This document shows, piece by piece, positions 1 to 6,521 of a stretch of DNA of 7,347 bases (its first letter is position 1; every line of letters begins with the position of its first letter). The DNA comes from Mailhella sp. (GTDB taxonomy: Bacteria; Desulfobacterota; Desulfovibrionia; Desulfovibrionales; Desulfovibrionaceae), in contig JAKSQA010000047.1 of NCBI GenBank assembly GCA_024404335.1, positions 1 through 7,347 of the forward strand. Reading direction: 5' to 3'. The notes under the pieces were generated by a model. It made no database searches and was not told the origin of the DNA. It worked only from the letters and a program-made list of their open reading frames with translations. A program made the position numbers and the translations under genes.

Positions 1-20
1 TCCCCTATTCGCAGGCTGCG

Positions 21-44
21 GGCGTCCATGCGGACATGGACGCC
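21..44 (-). terminator. Second perfect hairpin downstream of polA
   Basis: GGCGTCCATG (21-30) and CATGGACGCC (35-44) form a perfect 10-base-pair stem with a 4-base loop. It directly adjoins the hairpin at 45-69. A smaller palindrome, CGCAG-G-CTGCG, follows at 10-20. There is no T-run on either side. Tandem strong stems just past a stop codon are most simply read as the polA transcription end or an mRNA 3'-end protector. They could also serve a convergent gene left of the window. Confidence 0.5.
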
Positions 45-69
45 GGGAAGCGCTTTTCCAGCGCTTCCC
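45..69 (-). terminator. Perfect hairpin abutting the polA stop codon
   Basis: A 10-base arm at 45-54 (GGGAAGCGCT) is repeated perfectly inverted at 60-69 (AGCGCTTCCC) around a 5-base loop. The last stem base is part of the polA stop codon (69-71), so this would be the 3' end of the polA message. No T-run follows in the minus-strand direction, so it is not a textbook intrinsic terminator. It may be a U-less terminator, an RNA-stabilising hairpin, or one half of a tandem pair with 21-44. The structure is plain in the sequence; the function is inferred. Confidence 0.55.
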
Positions 70-2750
70 TAGTGGGCCTCGCCCCAGTTCGCCCCCATGC
101 CCGCGTCGGCGCGCCGCGGCACCAGACGGTCGAGCCCCATGGATTCCGTGTCGCCCATGATCGAGGCGAGCCTCTCCGCGGCGGCAGGGGCATCCTGCTC
201 CGGCACCTCGAGGATGAGCTCGTCATGGATCTGCAGGAGAAGGCGGGCCTTCATCCTGCGGAGCTCCGCATCGCCGTGCACGGCGAGCATGGCGAACTTG
301 ATGATGTCCGCCGCGGATCCCTGGATGAGCGTGTTGACCGCCTGCCTCTCCGCCGCCGCCCTCGCCGGCCCGCGCCGCGAGCGCGTGTCCGGCCGGCGAC
401 GGCGACGGCCCGACCGGCTGGGGACGAAGCCCTGCCCGCGCGCCGCCTCCTCGACGCCGTCGAAGAACTCCTTGATATGCGCGAACCGCTGGAAGTAGCG
501 CTCTATGAACGCCCGGGCCTCGGCCATGGGGATGGACATGTCCTGCGCGAGCTTCCGCGCACCCATGCCGTATATGAGGCCGAAGTTGATGGTCTTGGCC
601 CTGCGCCGCTCGTCGGGAGACACCTCTCCGGGGTCACGGTCGAACAGAAGCGCCGCCGTGCGCGTATGGATGTCCTCTCCGCCGCGGAATGCGGAGATGA
701 GCGTCGGGTCCTGCGAGTAGTGGGCCAGCACGCGCAGCTCGACCTGCGAATAGTCGGCGGAGACGAGCCGCATGCCCGGGCCCGCCGTGAAGCATGTGCG
801 CATGCGCCTTCCCAGGCCGCCCCTGACGGGGATGTTCTGGAGATTCGGATTGCTGGAGGAGAGCCTGCCCGTCGCCGTAGCCGTCTGGTTGAAGGTCGTG
901 CGTATGCGGCCGTCGCTCCCGGCAAGCCGCGGCAGCGGCTCGAGATAGGTGGAGCGCATCTTCTCCAGCTTCCGGAATTCCAGGAGGGCGTCGACCATGG
1001 GGTGCTCGCCCGAGAGCTTCTCCAGGACCGCCTGAGAGGTCGAGGCCTGGCCGCCCTTCGTCGACCTGGCGGCCGAAAGGCCGAGCTTTCCGAAGAGCAC
1101 CTCGCCGATCTGCTGCGCCGAGCGTACGTTGAACTCACCGCCGGCCTCTTCGTAGATGCGCCGGGTGAGCCTGTCGAGCTCCGTCTGCACCTCGCCCAGG
1201 AAGTCTCCGAGCGCGGCGCGGTCGATGGCGATCCCCGCATCCTCCATATCGGCAAGCACGGGAACCAGCGGCGTCTCCACCGACCTGAGGAGGCGGGTGA
1301 GCCCCTCGGCCTCGAGGCGGACGGCCTGCTCCTCCTGGAGGGACAGGGCCACACGCGCAGGATCCGCGACAGAAAGGCCGCGCTTGCCCGCATGGCGCGC
1401 GCAGAGGCCCGGCCATCCGTAGTCCCTGTCCTCGGGGGCCAGCAGGTAGGCGGCGAGCCCGAGGTCGAAATACCTCTCCATAGGTATGGTGCGCCATGCC
1501 GCATGCCTGTGGAGGAGCTTCTTGAGATCCGGCACGATGATGAGGGAAGCTTCCGAGGCCCATGCGGCCAAAGCCCTCTCGTCCCCTTCATAGACGGCCT
1601 CCGAGCCCTCCGGAGCGCCCTTGACCGCGGCATGGAAGCCCTCGGACTGACGCCTGTCGATGACGGGCGCAGGCGTCAGGGCCACCGCCGCGCCGCGGCA
1701 CGGCGGCAGTCCGGCGATGCCGTCGACCGTTCTGACGGCAGGCGCCGGAGGCTCGGCGGGAATGTCGGCCGGAAGGTCGAAGAGGGAAAGCTGCATGCGG
1801 CCCGGAGCGGACTTCGCCCGTCCCGGCGCGGCGGCCGGGGCATCGCCGGACGCCCCCACGATGCCCATCCTCGCCATGCTTTCCAGCTCCCGCACGAGGG
1901 AGCCCATCTCGAACTCCCTCATGAACGACACGGCGGCCCTGACATCCATCGTCTTCACGGCGAGGGCCGAGTCGGGGACATCGAAGCAGTCCGTACGGAG
2001 ACGGGTGAGCTCGCGGTAGACGAACATCGCCTCCTCGCTGCCTTCGAGCTTCCTGCGGATGGCGGGGGGGACCTCGGCCATGCGGTCGCGGACGTCCTCA
2101 AGGCTGCGGAACTCGCGGAACAGCTTCTCCGCCGTCTTCTCCCCTATGCCGCGGACGCCGGGGATGTTGTCGGTGGAGTCGCCTATGAGCGCCTGCACGT
2201 CGGGCCACTGCCCGGGCTCAAGCCCCGTCTCGGCCCTGAAGCTCTCAAGCGTGACGAGCTTCTCCTCCCGCGAGGAGGGGTCCCACATGACCACGTCGGG
2301 GGCGAGGCACTGCCGGAGGTCCTTGTCGACGCCGATGATGACCACGGGCCGCCTTCCGCCGAAGCGGGCGGCCAGGGAGGCGATGCAGTCGTCGGCCTCG
2401 CATCCGTCGGAAACCTCCACGCTGAGGCCCAGCGTGCGCACCATGCGGCGCATGGGCTCTATCTGCGCTATCAGCCCCTCCGGAGGCACCGGGCGGTTCG
2501 ATTTGTAGGCGGGGAAGATCTCATGCCGGAAATTCGGCCCGTGGCCGTCCATCAGGAACACGAAGTCCGAAGGCTTCTCCTCCCGCAGGAGCCTGAGCAG
2601 GACCCTGCCCACGATGTAGAGGGCGCCCGTGGGGAATCCGTCGGAGCGCGTCATGTTCGCATTGGCGAAGAATCCGCGGAAGAGGAAGGCATTGCCGTCC
2701 ATGACATAAATGGGGTCGCCTGCGAACCCGAGCCGCTGCTTCAGAGACAT
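69..2750 (-). CDS. polA: DNA polymerase I (5'-nuclease, degenerate 3'-5' exonuclease, polymerase)
   Basis: Fills gaps and removes RNA primers in lagging-strand synthesis and excision repair. The 893 residues fall in the usual order. The 5'-nuclease (FEN) domain spans about 12-296, with metal-site motifs VMDGN (16-20), FLMDG (65-69), EADD (118-121), GVDKD (140-144) and GDSTDNIPG (190-198). A Pro/Ala-rich linker covers about 297-340. A short 3'-5' exonuclease-like domain (about 341-490) appears to have lost its catalytic acidic residues. The polymerase domain (about 491-893) has motif A DYSQVELR (666-673), motif B with R716, K719, F723 and Y727, and motif C HDE (842-844); the protein ends GANWGEAH. 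I chose the ATG at 2750 because AGAAGGAG lies 6 bases upstream; an in-frame ATG at 2780 has a poor ribosome site and overlaps a likely -10 box. QLSLF (320-324) resembles a beta-clamp motif. The tail VPRRAD departs from the usual VPL-V-D strand. Identification is very secure. Confidence 0.97.
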   Translation of the reverse strand: MSLKQRLGFAGDPIYVMDGNAFLFRGFFANANMTRSDGFPTGALYIVGRVLLRLLREEKPSDFVFLMDGHGPNFRHEIFPAYKSNRPVPPEGLIAQIEPMRRMVRTLGLSVEVSDGCEADDCIASLAARFGGRRPVVIIGVDKDLRQCLAPDVVMWDPSSREEKLVTLESFRAETGLEPGQWPDVQALIGDSTDNIPGVRGIGEKTAEKLFREFRSLEDVRDRMAEVPPAIRRKLEGSEEAMFVYRELTRLRTDCFDVPDSALAVKTMDVRAAVSFMREFEMGSLVRELESMARMGIVGASGDAPAAAPGRAKSAPGRMQLSLFDLPADIPAEPPAPAVRTVDGIAGLPPCRGAAVALTPAPVIDRRQSEGFHAAVKGAPEGSEAVYEGDERALAAWASEASLIIVPDLKKLLHRHAAWRTIPMERYFDLGLAAYLLAPEDRDYGWPGLCARHAGKRGLSVADPARVALSLQEEQAVRLEAEGLTRLLRSVETPLVPVLADMEDAGIAIDRAALGDFLGEVQTELDRLTRRIYEEAGGEFNVRSAQQIGEVLFGKLGLSAARSTKGGQASTSQAVLEKLSGEHPMVDALLEFRKLEKMRSTYLEPLPRLAGSDGRIRTTFNQTATATGRLSSSNPNLQNIPVRGGLGRRMRTCFTAGPGMRLVSADYSQVELRVLAHYSQDPTLISAFRGGEDIHTRTAALLFDRDPGEVSPDERRRAKTINFGLIYGMGARKLAQDMSIPMAEARAFIERYFQRFAHIKEFFDGVEEAARGQGFVPSRSGRRRRRPDTRSRRGPARAAAERQAVNTLIQGSAADIIKFAMLAVHGDAELRRMKARLLLQIHDELILEVPEQDAPAAAERLASIMGDTESMGLDRLVPRRADAGMGANWGEAH

Positions 2751-2756
2751 GGGCCT

Positions 2757-2764
2757 CTCCTTCT
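2757..2764 (-). promoter_or_regulatory. polA ribosome binding site that decides the start
   Basis: AGAAGGAG on the minus strand lies 6 bases upstream of the ATG at 2750. The alternative in-frame ATG at 2780 is preceded only by a weak AGGGC. This selects the 893-residue protein over a form 10 residues longer. Confidence 0.75.
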
Positions 2765-2778
2765 GATTAAGATTTTCC

Positions 2779-2807
2779 ATAGTAGCCCTACGCCGTCCGG
2801 CCCGCAA
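2779..2807 (-). promoter_or_regulatory. Candidate polA promoter
   Basis: On the minus strand, TTGCGG (2807-2802) and TACTAT (2784-2779) are separated by 17 bases, a weak-to-moderate sigma70-type pair (3/6 and 4/6 matches). Transcription would start near 2772. That leaves about 22 untranslated bases, which contain the AGAAGGAG ribosome site used by the 2750 start. The fit with that start supports it, but the matches are modest. Confidence 0.4.
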
Positions 2808-2821
2808 GCGGGAAGCATCCG

Positions 2822-2845
2822 CCCGGAAAGCGGAGGTTTTCCGGG
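2822..2845. repeat. Inverted repeat between the polA and rpmH promoters
   Basis: CCCGGAAA (2822-2829) and TTTCCGGG (2838-2845) are perfect inverted arms around 8 bases. A fully palindromic GGAGCTCC follows at 2848-2855. The dyad centre (about 2833) lies almost midway between the predicted polA and rpmH transcription starts. It could be an operator for a dimeric regulator or a chance dyad in GC-rich DNA; no regulator can be named. Confidence 0.4.
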
Positions 2846-2866
2846 AGGAGCTCCGCAAAAGCCATC

Positions 2867-2895
2867 TTGACGAAGAGCGGCCCACGGGATATATG
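2867..2895 (+). promoter_or_regulatory. Sigma70-type promoter of the rpmH operon
   Basis: TTGACG (2867-2872) and TATATG (2890-2895) are separated by exactly 17 bases, matching the -35 consensus at 5/6 and the -10 at 4/6. Transcription would begin near 2902, giving a leader of about 29 bases with AAGGAG at 2915-2920 ahead of rpmH. It is the best promoter match I found in the window and fits the high expression expected for a ribosomal protein gene. Confidence 0.7.
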
Positions 2896-2930
2896 TGTGC
2901 GTTCCAATCTCACTAAGGAGACTACGCGTC

Positions 2931-3065
2931 ATGAAAAGAACGTATCAGCCCAGCAAGATCAGCAGAAAGCGCACCCACGGCTTCCGTGCCCGCATGGCCA
3001 CCCCCAACGGCCGCGCCGTCATCAATCGCCGCCGCGCCAAGGGCCGCAAGAGCCTCTCTGCCTAA
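2931..3065 (+). CDS. rpmH: 50S ribosomal protein L34 (bL34)
   Basis: Encodes 44 residues, the usual bL34 length. The protein starts [19 protein letters not shown], followed by [10 protein letters not shown] and a basic tail [14 protein letters not shown]. This is the near-invariant bL34 pattern, with R and K making up over a third of the residues. bL34 is a small rRNA-binding protein of the large ribosomal subunit. The ATG follows AAGGAG (2915-2920) with a 10-base spacer and lies about 29 bases past the predicted transcription start. It is the first gene of the plus-strand operon and is separated from rnpA by a 122-base gap with a strong hairpin, which probably lets rpmH be expressed more than the genes downstream. 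Identification is essentially certain. Confidence 0.98.
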   Translation: MKRTYQPSKISRKRTHGFRARMATPNGRAVINRRRAKGRKSLSA

Positions 3066-3108
3066 CCTATGGCAGCGCACCAGGCCGGCTCCATGAGCCC
3101 GCCGCGGC

Positions 3109-3159
3109 AAATCAAAATGTTTCGGGTGCGGCGTTCAGCCGCGCCCACATTTTGCATTT
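3109..3159 (+). terminator. Long hairpin between rpmH and rnpA (likely attenuator or processing site)
   Basis: The outer arms AAAT (3109-3112) and ATTT (3156-3159) pair, with C3155 bulged. CAAAATGT (3113-3120) pairs perfectly with ACATTTTG (3147-3154). After a 3-base bulge (3121-3123), GGGTGCGGC (3124-3132) pairs with GCCGCGCCC (3138-3146) with one G-U wobble. The loop is GTTCA. About 21 base pairs result. The GC core followed by ACATTTTGCATTT resembles an imperfect bidirectional intrinsic terminator. A smaller imperfect stem lies just upstream (3083-3091 with 3095-3103, one mismatch). Its likely role is to reduce read-through from rpmH into rnpA or to mark an RNase cleavage site. The structure is certain; the function is inferred. 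Confidence 0.55.
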
Positions 3160-3162
3160 AAT
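3134..3162 (+). promoter_or_regulatory. Possible secondary promoter for rnpA
   Basis: TTTAAT (3157-3162) matches the -10 consensus at 5/6, and TTCAGC (3134-3139) is a weak -35 (3/6) at 17-base spacing. It overlaps the descending arm of the hairpin at 3109-3159. A start near 3169 would leave about 19 bases before the rnpA GTG, including its AGGA ribosome site. The -35 is poor, so this is speculative. Confidence 0.25.
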
Positions 3163-3187
3163 CCGCACAGCGCATCAGGATCCTTCC

Positions 3188-3583
3188 GTGTCACTGACGT
3201 GGCCCAGAGAACGGCGCATCACCCGCAGGGCGGAGTACCAGGCCTGCTACAGCGGGGGAGAACGCCGATTCACGAAGTATTTCATCGTGTTCTGCAGCCC
3301 TGCCGGACCTTCCGGCATCGGGCGTCTGGGGCTTGCTGTCACAAAAAAGTGCGGCAACGCCGTCGCCCGCAACCGCATCAAGCGCGTCCTGCGCTCCATG
3401 TTCCGCCTCCATCAGCATGAGATGCCCCCCATGGACATCGTCGTCACGCCCAAGAAGCACCTCCGGGCCGACAAGCTTGACCTGGCGCTCGCCGAGGCCG
3501 AACTCCTCCCCCTCCTCCACGATCTCGCCGCTGCGAATTCCGCGGCAACCCTCTCTTCCGGCAGCATCGGGGGCGAAGCATGA
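3188..3583 (+). CDS. rnpA: Ribonuclease P protein component
   Basis: Protein subunit that assists the RNase P RNA in cutting 5' leaders from pre-tRNAs. The 131 residues are a normal RnpA length. The N-terminal [15 protein letters not shown] matches the family's substrate-leader-binding region. [22 protein letters not shown] carries the family signature K-x-G-N-A-V-x-R-N-R-x-K-R. The section [12 protein letters not shown] forms the last core strand. There is no in-frame ATG at this end. The GTG at 3188 is chosen because AGGA (3177-3180) lies 7 bases upstream and [10 protein letters not shown] aligns with the MSLSWP-like start I recall from Desulfovibrio homologues. The reading frame stays open upstream through rpmH, but that part is not coding. 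The 3' end overlaps yidD by 4 bases (ATGA). The tail after about residue 115 is poorly conserved. Confidence 0.95.
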   Translation: MSLTWPRERRITRRAEYQACYSGGERRFTKYFIVFCSPAGPSGIGRLGLAVTKKCGNAVARNRIKRVLRSMFRLHQHEMPPMDIVVTPKKHLRADKLDLALAEAELLPLLHDLAAANSAATLSSGSIGGEA

Positions 3584-3855
3584 GCCTTATGAAGACCCTC
3601 CTCGTGCTCCCTATCCGGTTCTACCAGCGCTGCATCTCGCCGCTGTTCCCGCCCTCCTGCCGGTTCTACCCCTCCTGCTCAGCCTACGCCGTTCAGGCGA
3701 TCGAGACCCACGGGCCCGCAAAGGGCCTCTGGCTTGCGCTCAGGCGCATCCTCCGCTGCCACCCCGGCAATCCCGGAGGCTTCGATCCCGTCCCGCCGCC
3801 CGCAAACGCTCATACCTCTGCCCATTGCGCAGACCATCAGGAACGTCATGGATAA
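3580..3855 (+). CDS. yidD: Membrane protein insertion efficiency factor YidD
   Basis: A 91-residue protein of the YidD/DUF37 family, a small membrane-associated protein that aids YidC-dependent insertion. The family pattern is clear: an N-terminal amphipathic segment [19 protein letters not shown] (about 7-25), then the Cys-rich core [20 protein letters not shown] (26-45), [15 protein letters not shown] (48-62) and GGFDPVP (66-72). The three core cysteines C27, C33 and C60 are present. The last 20 residues form a divergent hydrophilic tail. The ATG overlaps the rnpA stop as ATGA, and the gene's own end overlaps yidC by 8 bases, so translation is probably coupled through all three genes. An alternative start is Met4 at 3589, which would remove only three residues. 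Confidence 0.95.
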   Translation: MSLMKTLLVLPIRFYQRCISPLFPPSCRFYPSCSAYAVQAIETHGPAKGLWLALRRILRCHPGNPGGFDPVPPPANAHTSAHCADHQERHG

Positions 3856-5455
3856 CCGTCGCCTCATCCTTTCCATCGTCATTTGCGTCGCCCTGCTCTT
3901 CGGATGGCAGGCATTCTCCGAATATATGGGATGGCTCCCCGAGCCCGAACAGCCCGTCGCCGCCCAGCAGGCCCCCGCGGCTGCCGAACAGCCTGCGGCT
4001 CCTGCGGCCCCCGCCGTGCCCGTCGCCAAGTTCGTCCCCTCCGAGGGCCGCGAAGTCACAGTCTCCACGCCCCTCTACAAGGCCGTGTTCCACACCGCCG
4101 GCGGCGTTCTGAAGTCCTTCGAGCTCGAAAAGTACAACGCAGGCATCGCCGCGGACTCCCCCCTCTACAACATGATCTCGCCCGCCGCGGCCACCGTGGC
4201 GCCCATGGGCCTGCTCATCAACGGCCAGCCTTCCTGGAACCTCGGCAGCTGGGACTGCAAGGGCTCCGACATCACCCTGCAGGACGGCGACGCCTCCCTC
4301 ACCTTCGAAGGCGAGCTCAACGGCACCCGCATCACCCGCACGATCACCTTCCATGCCGACACCTATCTGATGGACGAGCAGGTCTCCCTGCAGGCCTCCA
4401 CCGCCAACCCCGCCGCCCGCGTCAGCTACAACATGGGCACGACCAGCCTCAGCAGCGAGAGCACCTACGACGCCATGAGCGTCGCCTGGAACGCCAAGGG
4501 ATCCCTTGAGCGCGAGACCAGCGAATCCGACCTCACCGAGAAGGGCGCCGTCGAGACCGGCGAGATCCTCTGGGCCGGCACCATGAGCAACTACTTCATG
4601 GCCGCCGTCCTTCCCGATGCGGGCAGCATCAGCACCCTCAAGGCGAAGATCATCGAAGGCGGCGTATGGCGCACCGCCCTTGAGCTCCAGGACATCAATC
4701 TCGCCACCGACAGGCCCACCACCATCCACACCGCGTGGTGGATCGGCCCCAAGATCCGCGAGATGCTCGACAGGACCCCTGCGCAGAACCAGCTCTCCAA
4801 GTCCATCGACATGGGCATCTTCAGCTTCCTCGCCATCCCCCTGCTCAAGATCCTGACCTGGTTCTACGGCTTCGTCGGCAACTGGGGCATCGCCATCATC
4901 CTCCTCACGATCCTCATCAAGGCCGTGTTCTGGCCGCTCTCCCGCAAGAGCTTCAAGTCCATGGAGCAGATGAAGAAGCTGCAGCCCCAGATGAAGAAGC
5001 TGCAGGAGAAGTACAAGAACGACAAGGAAACCCTCACCCGCGAGACCATGCAGCTGTACCGCACCTACAAGGTCAACCCCATGGGCGGCTGCCTGCCCAT
5101 CCTGATCCAGCTGCCCGTCTTCATCGCCCTGTACCAGGCCCTGCTCAACTGCATCGAGCTGCGCCACGCATCCTTCATCCCCTTCCTGCCCGGCACGGAC
5201 ATCATCTGGCTGGCCGACCTCTCCGTGAAGGATCCGTTCTACATCACGCCTCTCGTCATGGGCGCCACCATGTTCCTGCAGCAGTGGCTCAGCCCCGCCA
5301 TGGGCGACCCGCAGCAGCGCAAGATCATGATGATCATGCCCGTCGTGTTCACGGTCATGTTCATCAACTTCCCCTCCGGCCTCGTCGTCTACTGGCTCTG
5401 CAACAACATCCTCTCCATCATCCAGCAGTCCTGGACCCTGCGTAACACCAAGTAG
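3848..5455 (+). CDS. yidC: Membrane protein insertase YidC
   Basis: Inner-membrane insertase of the YidC/Oxa1/Alb3 family, working alone or with SecYEG. The 535 residues give the Gram-negative long form. TM1 is at about 6-23, followed by a Pro/Ala/Gln-rich linker (31-60) and a large periplasmic P1 domain (about 65-310). An amphipathic helix lies at 325-343. The conserved core has TM2 (344-364) with K358 at the position of the hydrophilic-groove Arg/Lys, a charged cytoplasmic hairpin (367-410), [16 protein letters not shown] (408-423) leading into TM3, TM4 (about 463-480), TM5 (493-509) and TM6 (511-527). The FPSGLVVYW motif (508-516) is typical. It ends soon after TM6 (LRNTK), lacking the long basic tail of some homologues. 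The ATG at 3848 follows AGGA (3839-3842). Upstream in-frame codons fall inside yidD and lack family similarity. Confidence 0.97.
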   Translation: MDNRRLILSIVICVALLFGWQAFSEYMGWLPEPEQPVAAQQAPAAAEQPAAPAAPAVPVAKFVPSEGREVTVSTPLYKAVFHTAGGVLKSFELEKYNAGIAADSPLYNMISPAAATVAPMGLLINGQPSWNLGSWDCKGSDITLQDGDASLTFEGELNGTRITRTITFHADTYLMDEQVSLQASTANPAARVSYNMGTTSLSSESTYDAMSVAWNAKGSLERETSESDLTEKGAVETGEILWAGTMSNYFMAAVLPDAGSISTLKAKIIEGGVWRTALELQDINLATDRPTTIHTAWWIGPKIREMLDRTPAQNQLSKSIDMGIFSFLAIPLLKILTWFYGFVGNWGIAIILLTILIKAVFWPLSRKSFKSMEQMKKLQPQMKKLQEKYKNDKETLTRETMQLYRTYKVNPMGGCLPILIQLPVFIALYQALLNCIELRHASFIPFLPGTDIIWLADLSVKDPFYITPLVMGATMFLQQWLSPAMGDPQQRKIMMIMPVVFTVMFINFPSGLVVYWLCNNILSIIQQSWTLRNTK

Positions 5456-5467
5456 CAGGAACAAGAC

Positions 5468-6493
5468 ATGAGCGAATCCAAAGAATTCCTTGGAAAAACC
5501 CTGGATGCAGCCATCGCCGAGGCGTGCTCCTACTACGGAGTCGCCCGCGAGAAGCTGGAGATCGACATCATCGAGGATGCCAAGACGGGCATCTTCGGCA
5601 TCGTCGGCGCACGCAAGGCCCGCATACGCGCACGCATCGCAACGCTCCCCGACCTGCTTCTGAAGCCCGAAAGGGCGGAGAAGGGCGAAGGCCGGCGCGG
5701 GCGCGGACGCGGAGAGCGCAGACGCGACCGCGCCGAGGAGGAGCGCCCCAGGCAGCAGGAACGCCAGACCCCTCCCCCCGCGGAGGAAAGCCTTCCCGAA
5801 CCTCCCGCCCCCGCGCCCGTCGAGCAGGCCGCTCCCGAGGCGGAGCAGCCTTCCGCTCCTGCCGAGGCCGCCGCTCCCGAGGCGGCGGAATCCCGCGGAC
5901 GCGGCCGGCGCCAGCCCCGCGAGCGTAGGCCCGCCCCTGCGGCGCCGAAGCCCGCAAGTGAGGAGCGCGAAGACGGCGATGCCTCCGAGTCCGGCATGCC
6001 CCGCAGGCCCCTCTCGGAACTCGACGCGGAAAAGCTCTCCGCTGCGGCGCGCGGCATCGTGGCCAAGCTCGTGGCGCCCGTCCTCGACGTCGAGCCCGAC
6101 AGCGTGGAGCTTTCCGTGGAGATCACGGACGACCGCGTCCAGATATCCATAAAGAGCGAGGACACCGGCCTCCTCATCGGGCGCGACGGGCAGAACCTTG
6201 CCGCGGTGCAGTACCTTGCCTCCCGCATGGTCACCCGTGTCATGGAAGCCCAGGTCAGGGTCCAGGTGGATGCCGGCGACTACCACATGCGCCAGGATAC
6301 CCGCCTCCAGGAGCTCGCCTTCAGCCTGGCCGAGAAGGTCAAGGCCACGGGCAAGGTGCAGACGACAAGGCCCCTCAGCGCCTACCAGCGCCGGGTGATC
6401 CACCTCGCCCTGCAGGACGATCCCGAAATCCAGACCCGCAGTTCCGGCGAGGGCGCCCTCAAGCATGTGGTGATCCTCCGCCGCAAAGACTAG
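5468..6493 (+). CDS. jag: RNA-binding protein Jag/KhpB (Jag_N, KH and R3H domains)
   Basis: Cytoplasmic RNA-binding protein normally encoded beside yidC; in Firmicutes it pairs with KhpA and affects cell envelope and division. The 341 residues hold a Jag_N domain (about 4-55) with [11 protein letters not shown] and [16 protein letters not shown], then a long low-complexity linker (about 65-180). A KH domain (about 195-268) carries the GxxG loop as GRDG (238-241) in [18 protein letters not shown]-terminal R3H domain (about 270-338) has R308 and H312 in YQRRVIH. The linker has two Arg/Gly clusters ([23 protein letters not shown]) around an Ala/Pro/Glu stretch, likely disordered and perhaps RNA-binding. 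The ATG follows AGGA (5457-5460) with 7 bases, 12 bases after yidC. Family assignment is secure; its target RNAs cannot be read here. Confidence 0.95.
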   Translation: MSESKEFLGKTLDAAIAEACSYYGVAREKLEIDIIEDAKTGIFGIVGARKARIRARIATLPDLLLKPERAEKGEGRRGRGRGERRRDRAEEERPRQQERQTPPPAEESLPEPPAPAPVEQAAPEAEQPSAPAEAAAPEAAESRGRGRRQPRERRPAPAAPKPASEEREDGDASESGMPRRPLSELDAEKLSAAARGIVAKLVAPVLDVEPDSVELSVEITDDRVQISIKSEDTGLLIGRDGQNLAAVQYLASRMVTRVMEAQVRVQVDAGDYHMRQDTRLQELAFSLAEKVKATGKVQTTRPLSAYQRRVIHLALQDDPEIQTRSSGEGALKHVVILRRKD

Positions 6494-6521
6494 CTTCCCG
6501 CAGCCGCGGAAAGGACCCATC

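Noticed and set aside
36..2870. A 944-codon open frame on the plus strand, antisense to polA
   Set aside because: It mirrors polA codon by codon. High G/C at third positions removes stops from the opposite strand. The product is Arg/Gly/Leu-rich with no recognisable domain and no proper start site.
2751..2885. Longer polA starts at 2780 or 2885
   Set aside because: The added residues are basic/Ser-rich and not family-like. The 2780 ATG overlaps a likely -10 box and has a weak ribosome site, while 2750 has AGAAGGAG at ideal spacing.
2751..2930. Replication origin, because rpmH often lies beside dnaA and oriC
   Set aside because: I found no TTATCCACA-like DnaA boxes or AT-rich unwinding region, and polA, not dnaA, is the neighbour.
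2867..3187. Upstream extension of the rnpA frame through rpmH
   Set aside because: It would overlap rpmH in another frame and run through the intergenic hairpin. The RnpA family begins at about the GTG at 3188.
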